Shown: positions 25,738 to 38,770 of the stretch, piece by piece | Layout of the letters: each line of letters starts with the position of its first letter | Position numbering within the stretch: position 1 is the stretch's first letter | The notes under the pieces: model-generated | What the model saw: the letters and a program-made list of their open reading frames with translations, nothing else | Database searches by the model: none | Told to the model about the DNA's origin: nothing | Origin: Cardinalis cardinalis | Taxonomy: Eukaryota > Chordata > Aves > Passeriformes > Cardinalidae | NCBI GenBank assembly: GCA_014549065.1 | Contig: JACDOX010000030.1 | Span: forward strand, 4,230,165 to 4,294,164 | DNA: 64,000 nt | Direction: 5' to 3' | Made by a program: the position numbers and the translations under genes

Positions 25738-28170
25738 TCACAGCCAGCTGCCAAAGCTTGCTCCCTGCCCTGCCTTCTCAGCAGGAATCCCACACCTCTG
25801 GATGCCAACATCCCTCGGGGTGCCCACGCTGCACACACTGAGCAGCTGCCCAGTGCCAAGGGGATGTTTCAGATCATGGGTGCCAAGGGAAGAGCACAGA
25901 GAGATTCATGGGCTGTGGGCACAGACTCAGGTTTAGGAATTTACTCCAGCAATTTACTAATCACCATGAATCTTTTAGATGTGCCCAAATACTTTTTTCC
26001 CTTGCAGCATTAGTGTGTTTGCCAGCAGATGGAAATAGTTTTTCTTCCTCTCATTCCCATCAGCAGCAAGCAACCTTGTGCTTGTGTCAATTTTTTTTTT
26101 TTCTTTTTAAGGGGCAAGGGCATATTTTTGTTCTTCTTTACAGACTGAACAAGATTTTCTTGTAGTTCATGTTCCACCTCTAACTAAAAGTCATCTCAGG
26201 TGTTGCTCAAAACAAAAGAATCAAGAACACCAGTAGTCACACCTATATTAGAGACAGATCTCCAAAAACCATATCTCTACATAGAGTTTTACTGTTTTCC
26301 ATTGCAACAAATTCTGGTAAGACAGGAAAGAGAAAAAAAAATGTTATATACTATTTTTCTGTATCTCCTTTCCAGCTGGCCCACAGAACAATTTTACAAC
26401 TCAAGCATTGAATCAAGGATAGGATGCCACTGTGTCATTACTGCTAAAGTATATTTTTTGTTTCTTGAACAACAGCAAATGCATTCCAGAAATAAAAATT
26501 GCTGACTAAATTTTAAAAAATAATGTCAGTGTGGCAGCACCAACCAGGAGAGTTTAGGAAATGTCATATCTCAGGTACCTTCACAAACTCAGTTGAAGCC
26601 TCTATGCATTAGCATTACACTAGGATTGCTGGAGTTTTCAAAATGAGTAAAAATATACTCAGATATTATCTTCTGCACTACATTCAGCTGAGAATGGAGA
26701 AAGTTCACTACAGTCTCCCTTACCTGATTTATGTTGGCTTTTGCAACAAAGTTCAGGTGACTGCAATTTTTTTTTTTCTTAATGTAAAGAAAATACCATG
26801 CAGTAAAAATAGCACCACAGTAGGGAAGCTTCAGTTCTTGTATTCATTTCAAATCTGGGTCACTGCACAAACATTAGAATAATCCTAAACCAAACAGCCA
26901 GCCCATTCTTACAGCTAGAGAAGGTGGTAGGGAAATCTGGATTGAACTCACAAAGGTGGGAGGCTGAAACACCTGGAGATAAACTGGCCAGGTAATTCAG
27001 CCACTAACCAGCCTTAGCTGGGAAGGAAAAACTGAAGCCACCAGAGGGGTTCCTTTCTTTAGGCATGCCAGCACACTGCAGAGTCAGCAATGTGAACACT
27101 GAAAACTTTGTGTGTCAAAGGCCTGAACTAACGTGCACAGGACCCATTCCATGCAAGAGGAATTTGTACCAAATTGGGAGTCAGGAGAGGCTTAGGTGTC
27201 TGTGCAGCTTTCCTGATGATCTTGGTTACTGTGGGCTCCTCAGAGGCCTTTTGTCCAAGAAGCTGATTGCAAACTCAATGAAGAAATAAAGATGACATTA
27301 TGTCCCACTATATAAAAAACCCAAAAGCACTGAAGAAAAATCTCAGTACAAAAGCTTTCTATTCATGTAACATAACTGTAGATGTTTTCTTACACCTAGA
27401 AAGACAGAAAGCTCAAATCAGTGTTCACAGAGAAATTTAATTTCAGTTTCCAGGTTTTTTAACGTACTTGTGTTCATAGTTTGGAAACTTAAGCCATGGT
27501 GCCTACTAGAGGTGGCTTTGTGTCAGAAATTTAGGATACAAACTTTTACCTCAGACATTAACTCAGATCCACTGTGGCAAAACAGACACAAAAGCTAAAA
27601 GTTTAATAAAAAAAACGCAACAAAACCACAAAACCCTACTGCTAAAACTTCTGACTTTTGTGCCTTTGACTTCATGACCATAAGGTTTCACTAAAAGAGT
27701 GTTTGCATTGAATATATGTTCTTTGCATTCTTTTTGGAGAGGGGTTCATGTGAGAATTGTATCTTTGTTTCCTGGGATTCCATCTGCTCCCACTGCCATC
27801 ACCCTCTGTGTGAGCCTTTCACAAATGGCTCCTGTGGACACAAGTCACGGCTTCAGGTGAGGAACAGTTACAAGAGTAAGATTAACTCTTCAGATGGAAA
27901 GGTCTCCCTTTCATTCAGACTTCCTTGATAAGAAAGAGTGAGAGAGAGTGGAAAACAAGAGAACAGAATACACAGCTGTGAAAGAATTGTCAGTGTTTGG
28001 AAGTGTTCCAAAAGAAAATGTGGTTCTGAACTTTTTCTTCAGAAAAGTTCCTGCCTACATGCAAAGGGTGCTGCGTTGACAGACTGGCTAACATGAACTC
28101 CTCAGAATTAGATGATGTTCTGCCAGAGCTATAAAAAAGTGTAAGAATGAAGTGACTTAGTCACCACTAA
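25738..28170. other. KCNQ1: Intronic sequence, nothing recognised
   Basis: GC-rich for the first 200 bp, then AT-rich. Short frames only; no repeat family or exon recognised. Confidence 0.6.
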
Positions 28171-28290
28171 AATCATAATTGTAGACTCATCCAGGCTGGA
28201 AGTGCAGCTCAATCCCTTGTTAGCTCAGGGCTAATGTCAAAGTTAGGTCAGGTTGCTCAGGTTTTGAGACTCTTTGGAGCAGAATCTCCA
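28171..28290 (-). mobile_element. Probable old CR1 fragment
   Basis: The stretch 'AGACTCATCCAGGCTGGAAG' followed by 'AGGTCAGGTTGCTCAGG' resembles the antisense CR1 3' region ('atcatccaggttggaaa' and 'accaggttgctca'). It is too diverged to be sure. Confidence 0.45.
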
Positions 28291-28540
28291 TTTATGAGGT
28301 AATAATAATCCCAGAGGCCCATCAGGCTGGCAAGCTGTATTCCAATATCACATAAAGGAACTGGGATCAGCTTTGTGGGATGAAAATCACCCAGCACACT
28401 ACACAGAAATACAAGTAAAGGACAACACTATGACTGCAAGTGTTTAAGAAAATTTCAATCAGCATATGAGAGGTTTATGGAAAGGATTTTGGAAGGGCAG
28501 CAGAAAGACCAGTTTCTTTTCCAAAAACTACTAATGAACT

Positions 28541-28735
28541 GTTGTTTGACCTCAGGCAAAATCACTTCAGTGCTCCATCCTCCTGCTTCCCTCCCCACTG
28601 AGTCTATTTAGACTGGGAGTGCTTAGGGACAGGGACTGTCTCTCCCTGTCTATTTACACAGTGTCTGACACAGCCAGCCCCTGATCCTGCAGGGGACCTA
28701 CAGATGCTATTGCATTACAGAAAAATAACAGTAGT
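28541..28735 (+). mobile_element. MIR/CORE-SINE-like element with conserved amniote tail
   Basis: 'TTTGACCTCAGGCAAAATCA' matches the MIR core 'tgaccttgggcaagtca'. It is followed by 'TTTAGACTGGGAGTGCTTAG', 'GGGACAGGGACTGTCTCTCC', 'ATTTACACAGTGTCTGACAC' and 'GATGCTATTGCATTACAG'. That tail resembles a repeat common in reptiles and birds ('gcagggactgtctct...gtacagtgcctagcac...aatacaaataata'). It is old, and the exact family name is not certain. Confidence 0.68.
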
Positions 28736-31700
28736 GACAAGCAAGATGGAACCAAATTAGGCAAATTGCAAGAGGGATTGAATTTACTCGTGAGAAGCTT
28801 TGTTGGGTTTTTTTGTTGAAGAGTTTATTATGACAGTAGGTTTTAATGCACAGTTAGAGCAGGCAAAACCAGCAATGAAAATGCATTTAGGGGCAGAGCT
28901 GCACAAACTGGAGGCTAAAGATCAGCTTTGGGTCTGTTAATGGAACCTACAGTTAATCTGTTAGAGCTGATTTTTGTTGCATGTGATATAGCACGTTTTC
29001 ATCTACTTATTTTCAAAATGGGAAGATGTTTAAATTATTTTAGAGACAGGAAACAGATAGCAGTGATCATGTTTGTTAGTGAAATTTCACCCAGCTGTCC
29101 CTCATAATGACACCAATAACTTGTTTTATATTCTTATCTTCAAGGGTATCCTCTTTACTTTCCAAGTTTCAATGAAATATCTGCATTGAGTTTTCAGTAT
29201 TATCCTGAATTTCTTTTCAAATTCATCTCCATTCTGTGTGAACTACCCATTTCTGAACTCCATGAGAATATTATAGCAGACTCCAGTAGAATTTTTAGTT
29301 TCTTCCAAGAAATGCTTCTAAGAAGGAGGAGGACACTGAAGCCTGATGAATCATTCATTTATTTTTTCATGTCAAGGAAAAAAGCAGTCTCAGGAGGAGG
29401 TAGCAGATAGTAAGCAAATAGATTGGGCAGCCTTGTTGGAAATATTTTTACTTTCTTCCTAAAATACACTCTAGGATGATATGAATTTATAGACAAGCTA
29501 ATATGCCTTGAAATAGGAGATAAAGAATTTTCTTTTTTTTTGGTATTTCTCTGTGGGGAATATTTTTGGAAACACCTGATACCTGAGGCAATCTACTTCA
29601 TTTCAAAGGCAAGTATTTGCTCTTTAGGAGTAACCTCTGCTAATGGATGCAAACCTAGCGAAGCCACAAAATCACTTTGATCTCTGTTTCAAAATGTTTT
29701 TGGAATTTATCCATTACCAGGGAATGAGTTTCTTCTCCTGGAAAGCTCTGAACCCTTGTATTAAATATTCCCCTCAATCCACAAAGGTAAATCTTAACAT
29801 TTTACACTTACAATATGATTTGTATCAATACAAAAGTGCCTTCACCATCTAAATATTCCAAAGATTTCCAGGTCTTTTCTATTCCAGAAACAGAAGTAGA
29901 AATACTTCAGTCTCAAACATTTGTCACTTATATCTCAATGTAAGTTTTATAAGTAAGAAACTGTGCCAAAACTGCCCAATTTCAGTGCATGCAAGCAAAA
30001 AACCNCTGTATTGTACATTGTGTCAAGAGTTACCAAAATGCTTTTTTTATTTTTGTACAATGAATTGGATGTCAGTTGATGATTTAAATGCTGGATATCT
30101 GTAGCTTTTAATACTTTTAGATTATTTACCCTAGTCTTGAATAACTTCAGATAAAAATAGCTGGAACACAGAGGAGTTCAAGTGTGAAATGGACTCTGGA
30201 CTTTTAATACAGTTTGATCAGGAAGTTTATAATTCTTGCTATATGGAATTCTTAAGTCCTAGTGAAACAAACTAAAATATACCCCTCTGGAATTTGTTTG
30301 CTTTGTATTTTATTTTTTTTCATTAGAACTAATTATTTGTCTTGTACTGCTATTTTGCCTCAGCCAGAACCGAAGAGTTATATTCAATTAGCTTTTTATC
30401 TTTGTGAGATCTCTTGGAATAAATATTTTTTCCCACAGAGGCAATCTAGTACGTTGAATTGTTGAGGACTTATTAAAAGAACAAAAGTCGTAAGGAACAA
30501 TGGAAATTTCACAGGCAATTCACAGCCTTTGCACAAAAACACCAGCTGAAGAGCCAATGCATTAAAGAAATCCCAGTCTCCAAGGCAGAAGTCTGAATAT
30601 GAACTCTGCAGTCTGGTCTCCTGGTTTTGTATATTTTACAAAGGTCAAACCAAGCCCAAAAGCAAGTGCTTAAAATGAAGCATTGGGCTAGCAGTTTAAA
30701 AGGTGAGAATCCAGTTATGTTTTATCCTTATTTTGCTTTCTAGTCTTAAAGTTATTGTTATTGGCTTGTCAGCCATGTATAAAAACAAATACTCATCCAA
30801 GAGAAATATTAATAATAATAAATACAGGATTTCACAATAATTTGATTAACTCAATAAATTAACAAACCCTAACAATCTGGTACACTGGGTATATAAATTA
30901 AAAAGAAGGCTGAATAATTCAATTATGTATTTTAAACCCTACCACATATATGACCAAGTCATACAATATGCATCAAGATGAAATCTTACTGTCTTTGTTC
31001 TTCATTCAGATTTTGACAATAACATTATGCAAATGCAAAGTTTGACTTCAGATCAGAATATTGCTGAAAGAGCAGATACTGATTCCTGACTGAGGTCCCC
31101 TTTGAATTTTCACATATTCTGAGCTTTCTGTCTTTCATGAAAGATTTGGATGATATTTAAAATTAATTTTATTATTTGATATAGACAGATGAAATCATAT
31201 TTATTCAACTTGGAATGAATTTAACTTATGGGTCTTCTCAAAGAAGAGGTGTAATGCTACCCAAGCTCCGGCCAAAAGACTGACTAGTAGAATCAAATCC
31301 CATGGCCTAATTTGGAATCAACACACACCTCTGAGCTACAAAACCATATTGACTATGTTTGATATAAATGTTAAGGAATTTGTGTTCGGGGAAAAAATGG
31401 TAAAATGAGCTTTCAACATTAGGACTGTAAAAAAAAAGATTAATAAGACAATACTATATTTCTTACTGTTTTAGAAGGAAGGGGGAGGTAGAAAAAGAAA
31501 ACTTAAGATGCAATATTTGCTTTTTTTAAGCGAACAGACCTGACATTTCTCAGAGAGTGGCTGAGCATCTCCTTCAAAATGCAGAGTCCCTCATCACCAA
31601 CACACGTTGGCTCCCACTGCAGAATGCCTTCCTACCACACTGCAGAGACACTTAACTTCCTCCTGGGAAGTGCAGCTTTCTTCCCTAACAATGGCCCAAC

Positions 31701-34700
31701 TGGTTTTCATAACGGANATAAACGCTCCCTGCTGTGAATTGTAATAGAAAAACATGTCAAACAACCAACAATAAAAAGAAGCACAGCCAAAAGACTGGCT
31801 TTTCCTGTTTTTATGTGCAGCACAGAGGAAACCAAGCACGTGAACTGCACTTGGCTCCTTCCAAGTCAAAATATCATTTCTTTTAAATGAGAAGAGGAAA
31901 AAATGCAACTCATTTCTGACCCTTTTTTCACTCTGAAGTGCAGACATGAAAACTGAACCCATTAGCACTTAGTTGCCAGAGGTTATAATGAAACCTCTGA
32001 ATGTGAAAGTCATATGCTTTGTTAGAAATAAAAAAAAGGAATGGTTATTCAGTTAGGATTTTTCCACCCTTTTAAAAGCTGTTATAATATGAGTGATAAG
32101 GACATCCAGCTGCCATTCTGACGATCCCATGGTATTTTCTAGTTTTATGTTCTTTGCTCTTGCTGACAAAACACCACTTGCTGAAACTCCCTTTCTCTTT
32201 CATCCCATCATGTATTTGCTTTCTGCTGCCCTGCGTGCTCCTCTTCATTGCCTTTTTCTCCCAACTAACTTGTAATAGCCTACTAGTTTTGTTCTGATGT
32301 CTCTAGATAATTAGGTTGGTGAAATTCCCTTTCTTGCTGTCCTTCTCACCTGCTTAAACTGGGAGATGTAAGAAATGAGGTTCTTTTTATTGAGCATGGG
32401 TGAATCTGCAAATTATTGTTCAACATTAGATCTCAGTCTGGGTTAAACTGTACAGAAAATGGTCAAAGACATCAAATGCACCCATTGCCATGGCTGAAGA
32501 CAACCCAGGTTTATGGTACAGCCCTGATAACTGTTGATGAGCAGGTAAAAAAGTGTAATTTGGAGACTGAACAGCTGTTTACAGTGCTGAGAGTCATTTT
32601 GATAGAAGTGAGCTTCTGACAGTCCTGCTTGGACAGAGCGAACACTGCTTTTTGTTAGTGCTTTTCGTCAAGCAGAGACTTTGTCTGTTCTCTTTTTCTG
32701 TTCCTCTTGTTTGCTACCTGTATCAGACTCCTGGAAGGAAATACTGCTGCACATGCAGCAGACCCACAGTATTAAATTTGTAAATTTTTCCAGGAACACC
32801 AGTGCACAGACAGGAAACCTGACACCTCCCCGTCTCAGAACACTTAACTGAACATGCCTAGACGAACTTCACAGCATGTATTTGGGTGCATCTGACTCAT
32901 TGAACATATAAAATAAATATTTATGTGAGATCTGAGGAATTCTAAGCCACAGGTGCCAGGAAGGCAGGCAAGTATCCCTGGGTACCTCTTCTATTTTTTT
33001 TAAAGTATCCACATCACTGGTAGGTGATGAGGCTGGACAAACTCTTTACTCAGTATGTTCTTAGGTGGGAATCCTGCTGGTGAGAGATGGTGATGGAAAG
33101 GCTGAATCCTCCCAGGGGGCTCTGATGTTCAGCATTTCCACGTGGTACTTTGTGTTAGCTGAGATTCTAACTGCAGTGAGCCCATTGCTGCTGGATTTTA
33201 AACCAAGCATTTCAAAAGGGAAAAATAACAGCAACTTCTTCTCATGTTGCTGTTTGTGTACTACATTTTAACACTCCCTTGCTCCATATTTAAAGCCAGC
33301 ACCTCACGCCTGGAAGCCAATCATGAACCCTAAATCTCTCAGAGCCTAAGAAGGTTCCTCACTCACTCGCTCTCCTGGTGGATGCCTGTGCTTTGGGAAC
33401 AGAAGGCACTGGACTCTGTTTATAAAAGTGACATTCTAGAAGAGCACAAATGGTGAGATTAGAAACAACAGATTAGCGAATGCAAGATGTTTGTTACTGT
33501 AATAAGGATGATTAGACTGTGAGGGGAATGGGAGAGGTCACGGGAACAGCAAGAGAGAAGAGTCACAACGAGAAGCCTTGAATGTGTGGTTATCAGGAAG
33601 GCTGCTTCCACCCTGCTCTGGTTTCTGTTAACAAGACCCCAGCTTGGAGCCCATCTGAAGACTCTGAAATATAAATGCATTAAGGTACATTAGCTGCTGC
33701 GGCTATAAAGAACCTTAGAGTCATGACATTATCAGATATATGGGACAAAGAACAGATTGTCAGAGCAGCCAGAGAAAGCAAACAATTAATTACAAGAAAA
33801 GCCTGCCCACATGTTGTTCTTCCCAGACCTGAGCCCAACACAAAACCTTCAAAGGGCATAAATTAGATTTTAAGATGCTTCCAACCGAGGGAGATGCCGA
33901 AACTCACTTCCATTTGATGCAGAATTAAGTATTCTGCAAAGCACAGTCACACACTATTACTGCATGCTGTGGAAGCATAATGATGATCACAATCTCTGTG
34001 GTATTGCAGAAGATCCAGGAAAAGAAGTGGATGCTGGAGGATCTCTTGAGCCAATGCACTCAGACTGGGGTGGGAAAGGGTAGAAAATGGGCAAAGAGTA
34101 AAGCAAATTTTGAGATGGCTGAAATTTTCTTTCTCCTCAAGTCAAACAGCTGTCAAATAGCCCATACAGAATCTTGGAATGGTTGTGATATTTAGGACAA
34201 GATTTTTTGCATCATTAGGTCAAATGTTAAGGATTGCTAATGTTCTGAGTATTCTCACAGTTATGTGGGTCAATATTGACTACCTGCTTGTTCACACTCT
34301 GGATTTCTGACCAGGACAATGAAAAAGAATCAGACCCTGTCTTTCTGAGGGTTTATATCCAATCTGAGAAGAAACGATGGAAATGTTTAAATGGTTGGAG
34401 AGTCTCCAACCGCCACTAATGAAGAGCAAGAACAGTTTTTTCCAGGTAGAAATTAAGACCATTTTTTTTCCCCTAGTGACTGTCAGTCCTTATTACCACA
34501 TTTTACTGAACTGGGGCCAAACATGTGAGCTGTTGGAAATGGTACCAGTCAAAAGGATGTCGATGTCGTCATCTCTACCATAAAGTTTAGGTTGCAATTT
34601 TTAAGTTCAGTGACTAGATGTAAATAAACATCCCCCTGTGAAGGAGGGAAAAGAAGAAGCTGGCTGGGTTACATTACACTTGAGATTACAAATGGAAATT

Positions 34701-36557
34701 CAGTGAAAATAAAGGAGAAATGGTTAATTTACCTTGTCAGTTTTTGTATGCCAACAAAGAGAATGAGTGAGACTTGAGAATTTAAAAAATATATCAGACT
34801 TTTATAGGTCAATTTTTTTCAAAAACTGTGTACAATATGTGGCCTTATTTTACTGCATATCTACTCTATTTTTATTAATGCTTATTTACAATCTGAGTCT
34901 GTCATAGGGTTGGTTCTCTAGCAATCTGACAAACTGTAGCAACACTGCCTGCACTTTTTTTTTTGCACTTTTTTTTTTCACAGCAGAACCGCAGAAAAAA
35001 AATGTTTATAATTGACCTTGCAGTGACACACAGTTGCCACGTCTTTGTTTTATTTTGCATGAGTTATCTGCACTATGTACTATTTCCTGTTATTGGTATG
35101 GCTGCATTCTCCTGTTTCCAGCTCAGATCTGCTCCAAAGGGGCACAATCTGTTGGTATCTGTGCCTACAGCCCAGAAACAGTCTGTAGTTCAGCAAAGCA
35201 CTTAAGGACAAAAATAACTTCTTTGTTACTCAGCAAAACAATTTATTTCACTATGCAAGTGAGCATTTTGCTAAAAGTGGATGGAATGATTATTATCTGG
35301 TGCTAAAATTGTGGTGAATTGCATTTCTTGCCTAGGCAATGGAGGAATTAAAGGATGATCCTGCAGATTCACCTGTTGTGAAATTGCTGGTGAAAACTTA
35401 GAAAGGAAACAGAGTAGTTCCCTCAGCTCTAGTTTCCTCTAATCTCCTCTATTTTTCACAATAAACACTTTTTTGGTAGACCCAAAAAATTGAAGGAAAA
35501 CAGCTCTGTAACCCAGAACACCCTTTTGTGTGTTCAAATGCACAGACACACTTATGTTTCAGCCGTGTTTATAAACTGGAATTTTCCAGCATCAGTAGTA
35601 AACCAAGTGACTGTAAATGCATATTTTGCTTATTCAAACCAGTCCCTTATTACCCATCTATATTTAAAAATAGAATCCTTGTATTTAACGTCACCTCCCA
35701 GTGAAAATATGAATGCATTAGAACCATGCCTTTCAGTATTGTTAAAATTTATTTCCATCGCAGCTTTCCCCTCTTTTTGCTCTTAGGGTCTTTTGGCCTT
35801 TGACAGAAAGGACAGCAAGCCTCTCTTTTCCATGACTTTCCATATGGTTCAGAGTAGATCCAGAGAAGAGCAAGAGGGATCTGATATTTATTATTGCTGT
35901 GAGTCATCACCAGAGGGTTTCTGAGAGGCAAAGGTTCCTGGAGGGATGTCAGTGAAAAGAGAAGGATGGAGCATGATGGAACAGAGAGGAGCTCCCCAGC
36001 CTGGAGAGAAGCAGAGCATGCAAAACCAGAGTTGTGTTGTGTAAAGAAAAATAAGCAAGGTTAGGAAAGGCGTGAAAGGCCAGAAGAGATGTTATTTAGG
36101 TGTTTTGCTCTTGAAGATGAAGGAATTGGCACTGAAACGTGCAGGAAAGCAGAAGCAAGAATTTCAAGTGTTTATCACATGGTTCAAGCCAAGAGGGGAC
36201 TGTGAGCAATCTGAGGGGCAAGGAGCAATGTGAACCACCAATATGTCACAATGTTAGCCAACAGCAGTGAGACCACCTCAGAACAAGGAGTGTACTTTCT
36301 GGACATCTAACTATGCCAAAAAAAGAGCATTCTCCTAGGGCTCCTCACATTTCTGGATGGCAAGGATCATTGGGAGTGAATCAAGGAATATCTACAAGAC
36401 TTGCCTTTCTTCAGTTGCCCTCTTAATGAAATATTTCAGTGAGATCCCGTCCATTGTTATACTGAATATTGTTACAGGACCTGGGGCCCCTGTGACAGGG
36501 TCCAGCAAAGCATTTCAGCCAGGGCACAGGAGGAATTTGTGTTTTCCAGCCAAGCAC

Positions 36558-36559
<2 letters not shown>
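28736..36559. other. KCNQ1: Intronic sequence, nothing firmly recognised
   Basis: AT-rich intron. Positions about 35,850-36,110 read faintly like a sense-strand CR1 ('GTAGATCCAGAGAAGAGCAA', 'CCAGCCTGGAGAGAAG'), but the match is too scattered to annotate. No exon-like segment or RNA gene was seen. Confidence 0.55.

Positions 36560-36592
<33 letters not shown>
36560..36592 (+). repeat. (CA)16 microsatellite
   Basis: Sixteen uninterrupted CA dinucleotides preceded by A. It is likely length-polymorphic. Confidence 0.97.
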
Positions 36593-36593
<1 letters not shown>

Positions 36594-37566
36594 TCTGACA
36601 TTTGCAGTGCAAGGTTTTATTGTTGATAATGGAGAGTAGGGGAGGAAGGGAGGAAAAAACTCTCTGCACAATGCAAGCCAGAAAATTTATGGAGTGAAAA
36701 CTCATATACATCCCAGAAACATGAGAGAAGGTCAGATTAACCTAATCTTTTCTCTGCAATTTTTAAAAAATTTACATTTTGGGACATAATTTATTCCCTA
36801 GGCTGAGGACACTGACTTAATAACTTGAGATAGAATACTACATTTAGACTGACCTACAGATGGGCAGAAAATATTTTATATTACTTATTCCAACATAAAA
36901 GTAATCTTAAATGTATCCTTTCACTGCTAAAATGATGTTGTTATTATTTTTATATTTATGTTATTATTTTTATAGCAGGAGGTAAAAAAAAATAATATGA
37001 CAATTGGTCATCAAACTTGGATTTCAGTATTTTAAGTATGGCAGGATACAACAGTGTGTTTTTAATCCCTTGATAGATAAGAATATACCTAATATGTAGT
37101 CAAGTCCATAGTTTTCAGTAAACATAAAATAACTGTGAAGATAGAATTCTTTTTCCTCTTTATTTCTCCTTATTCACATGAAATTAAATGTTACTGGAGG
37201 TTACTGTTCATGTATTGAAAAAAGATGGAATCAATACAATCTAGAACAGTTTACCATAAAACTTGAATATTTCCCAAACTTTTGCAAGGGAAGAAAATGA
37301 AGAAAAATAAGAAGTCAGAAATTATTTTACTAGCTCTACACCTAGCTTTACTATTGTTAACTTCATTTTTTAAATTCCATCCTCCCTCAAAGCACATTTA
37401 TCATTTTGTTTTGATGAGCAGCTCAGACAACAAAGTCCTGGTATTGCTGATAGAAAATCCCCCCACCAGAAGAGGTAAACTTTATGCTCTAACATCTATT
37501 ACTGGAGAGTGCAATGACCTCATCTAAGCCCACGTGGGTTACCTCGTAATTAGTGCAAGGCATTAT

Positions 37567-37871
37567 TGTAAGGGTTAGCAGATCACAGCCCGATACCCCA
37601 GAGCCCAGGCTGTTTATTGGATCTTGCCCCGAGCCCCGAGGGAATCCACAGAGACTTCTCCCCTCAGCTGCAGACTTTGTGGAGTCTCTGCAGCCTGGGA
37701 GTTTGGTAAACCCAGGACTCCCAAGATCTTTGGCAAAGTCCGTTTTGCTTTGGTTTTAAATCGCTGATTTAAACAACACAGAATGTGATCAGCGCCGGAG
37801 CCGGTGGGGTCACCTCTCTGCCATACCTAAAAGGCCATTTTAAGAGTGTAGAGGAACAGGCTTTAAAAACA
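37567..37871 (-). mobile_element. Solo LTR with exact 5-bp target duplication
   Basis: On the minus strand the element begins TGTTTTTAAAGCC and ends ...AACCCTTACA, giving the TG...CA termini of an LTR. It is bounded by identical 5-bp repeats, ATTAT at 37562-37566 and 37872-37876 on the plus strand. The polyadenylation signal AATAAA (plus TTTATT at 37613-37618) lies about 50 bp before the 3' end, and a TTTAAAA box lies further upstream. Length is 305 bp. It retains about eight CpG sites, which suggests a fairly recent insertion or lack of germline methylation. No retroviral gene adjoins. Five-bp duplications are typical of ERVL-like elements among others; the family is unnamed. It is oriented with KCNQ1. 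Confidence 0.85.
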
Positions 37872-38013
37872 ATTATTTCAGGGGTAAAGAGAGCACTCAT
37901 CAAGGAGCAGGAGCAAGAGAATTTCAGTTGAAGCAAGGCCAGCTCTTTCCCACACACCCGCGCCACTGCGGTGACCTGGTCACCCCCGTCATGGCAGCCC
38001 TGCTCGACTCTGC

Positions 38014-38442
38014 TGATAACTTAGGTTTTAAGTTTTTCTGTTCAGCTTTACATTAAGTGTTACTAGGATTTTTTCACAGGGTGATGAGGACAAAACAATC
38101 CTATTCTAGCGGGAGACTCAAGGAAAATCTGTTCAAACTTCAGGCCCAAAGCATGAACAAAGCGTAAAGAGGAGGGCGGGCAAGCAAGCAAGGAGGATGA
38201 AACTTCATAATTTGAAGCTATTAATTGGACAGTTAACTCATATATGCAAATGAACTAAAATTTATAAAAATGTGAGATCTCATGACCGAGCTCTCTTTTG
38301 TTTCCATCTTGGAGCCATCAGGGCAGAGCCAGGACTGTGGCTGTGATCTTGCCAGGGTGTGGCCTTTGAAGGCACGTCAATAAATATCCACTTTATTCCT
38401 CTTAACTCTGTCTAGCCTCTGTTCCAGCTCCTTCAGGCATCA
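38014..38442 (+). mobile_element. Solo LTR, CpG-retaining, related to the LTR at 25340-25737
   Basis: Starts TGATAACTTAGG and ends CTTCAGGCATCA, flanked by CTGC at 38010-38013 and 38443-38446, consistent with a 4-bp target duplication. It contains an octamer ATGCAAAT at 38244-38251, a TATA box at 38263-38270, AATAAA at 38379-38384 and a terminal segment shared with the minus-strand LTR at 25.3-25.7 kb. CpG sites persist (for example GCGGGAG, GGGCGGGC, ACCGAGC). No primer-binding site or gag/pol sequence follows. It runs antisense to KCNQ1. Boundaries rest on alignment by eye with the sister copy plus the short duplication. Confidence 0.82.
38244..38270 (+). promoter_or_regulatory. LTR core promoter: octamer plus TATA box
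   Basis: A perfect octamer (ATGCAAAT, 38244-38251), the site of POU/Oct factors, stands 11 bp before a TATAAAAA box (38263-38270). The order matches the U3 promoter of the LTR, about 110 bp ahead of its AATAAA. In the older relative at 25.5 kb the octamer position reads ATGTAAAT and the TATA region TTATATC. Activity is not shown by sequence alone. Confidence 0.6.
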
Positions 38443-38740
38443 CTGCCAAACCCCTCTGTCCTGACCTGTGACACCCTTGGCTCCTCCAGCCCTGGGGCTC
38501 CCCAGAGGCTCTCCAGGAGCTCCCTTCTGCCATGCCTGGAGCTCCCAGTGTTGCTCTGGCCCAGCTGCTGATCCCTGGGCACTCCTGGGCCCCTCCATCC
38601 TCTGTAAATGAGCCCTGTCCTGACCTGCAGCCACTCTTCCCACTGGGATCCAAGATCTCCTCTGAGCAGAGCCTGCCACTCATTGCAGACCTCTGCCGAG
38701 GGGGCCTAGGGGGATTTCTCCTCCTTTTTTTGCTGTATGT

Positions 38741-38770
38741 GGGGGAAGGTGGGGAGGGGGAAGGAAAGGG
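38741..38770 (+). other. G-quadruplex motif
   Basis: Four G runs (GGGGG, GGGG, GGGGG, GGG) separated by 5, 1 and 7 bases satisfy the canonical G4 pattern. The G-rich strand is the KCNQ1 template strand. It lies 300 bp beyond the LTR pair. Confidence 0.7.

Noticed and set aside
35850..36110. Possible sense-strand CR1 fragment
   Set aside because: Only scattered words match; order and spacing are not convincing without an alignment.
37558..38440. AGGCAT at both 37558-37563 and 38435-38440 as a target duplication of one 870-bp element
   Set aside because: The implied element would not start with TG, and the block resolves better into two separate LTRs with their own duplications and opposite polyadenylation signals.
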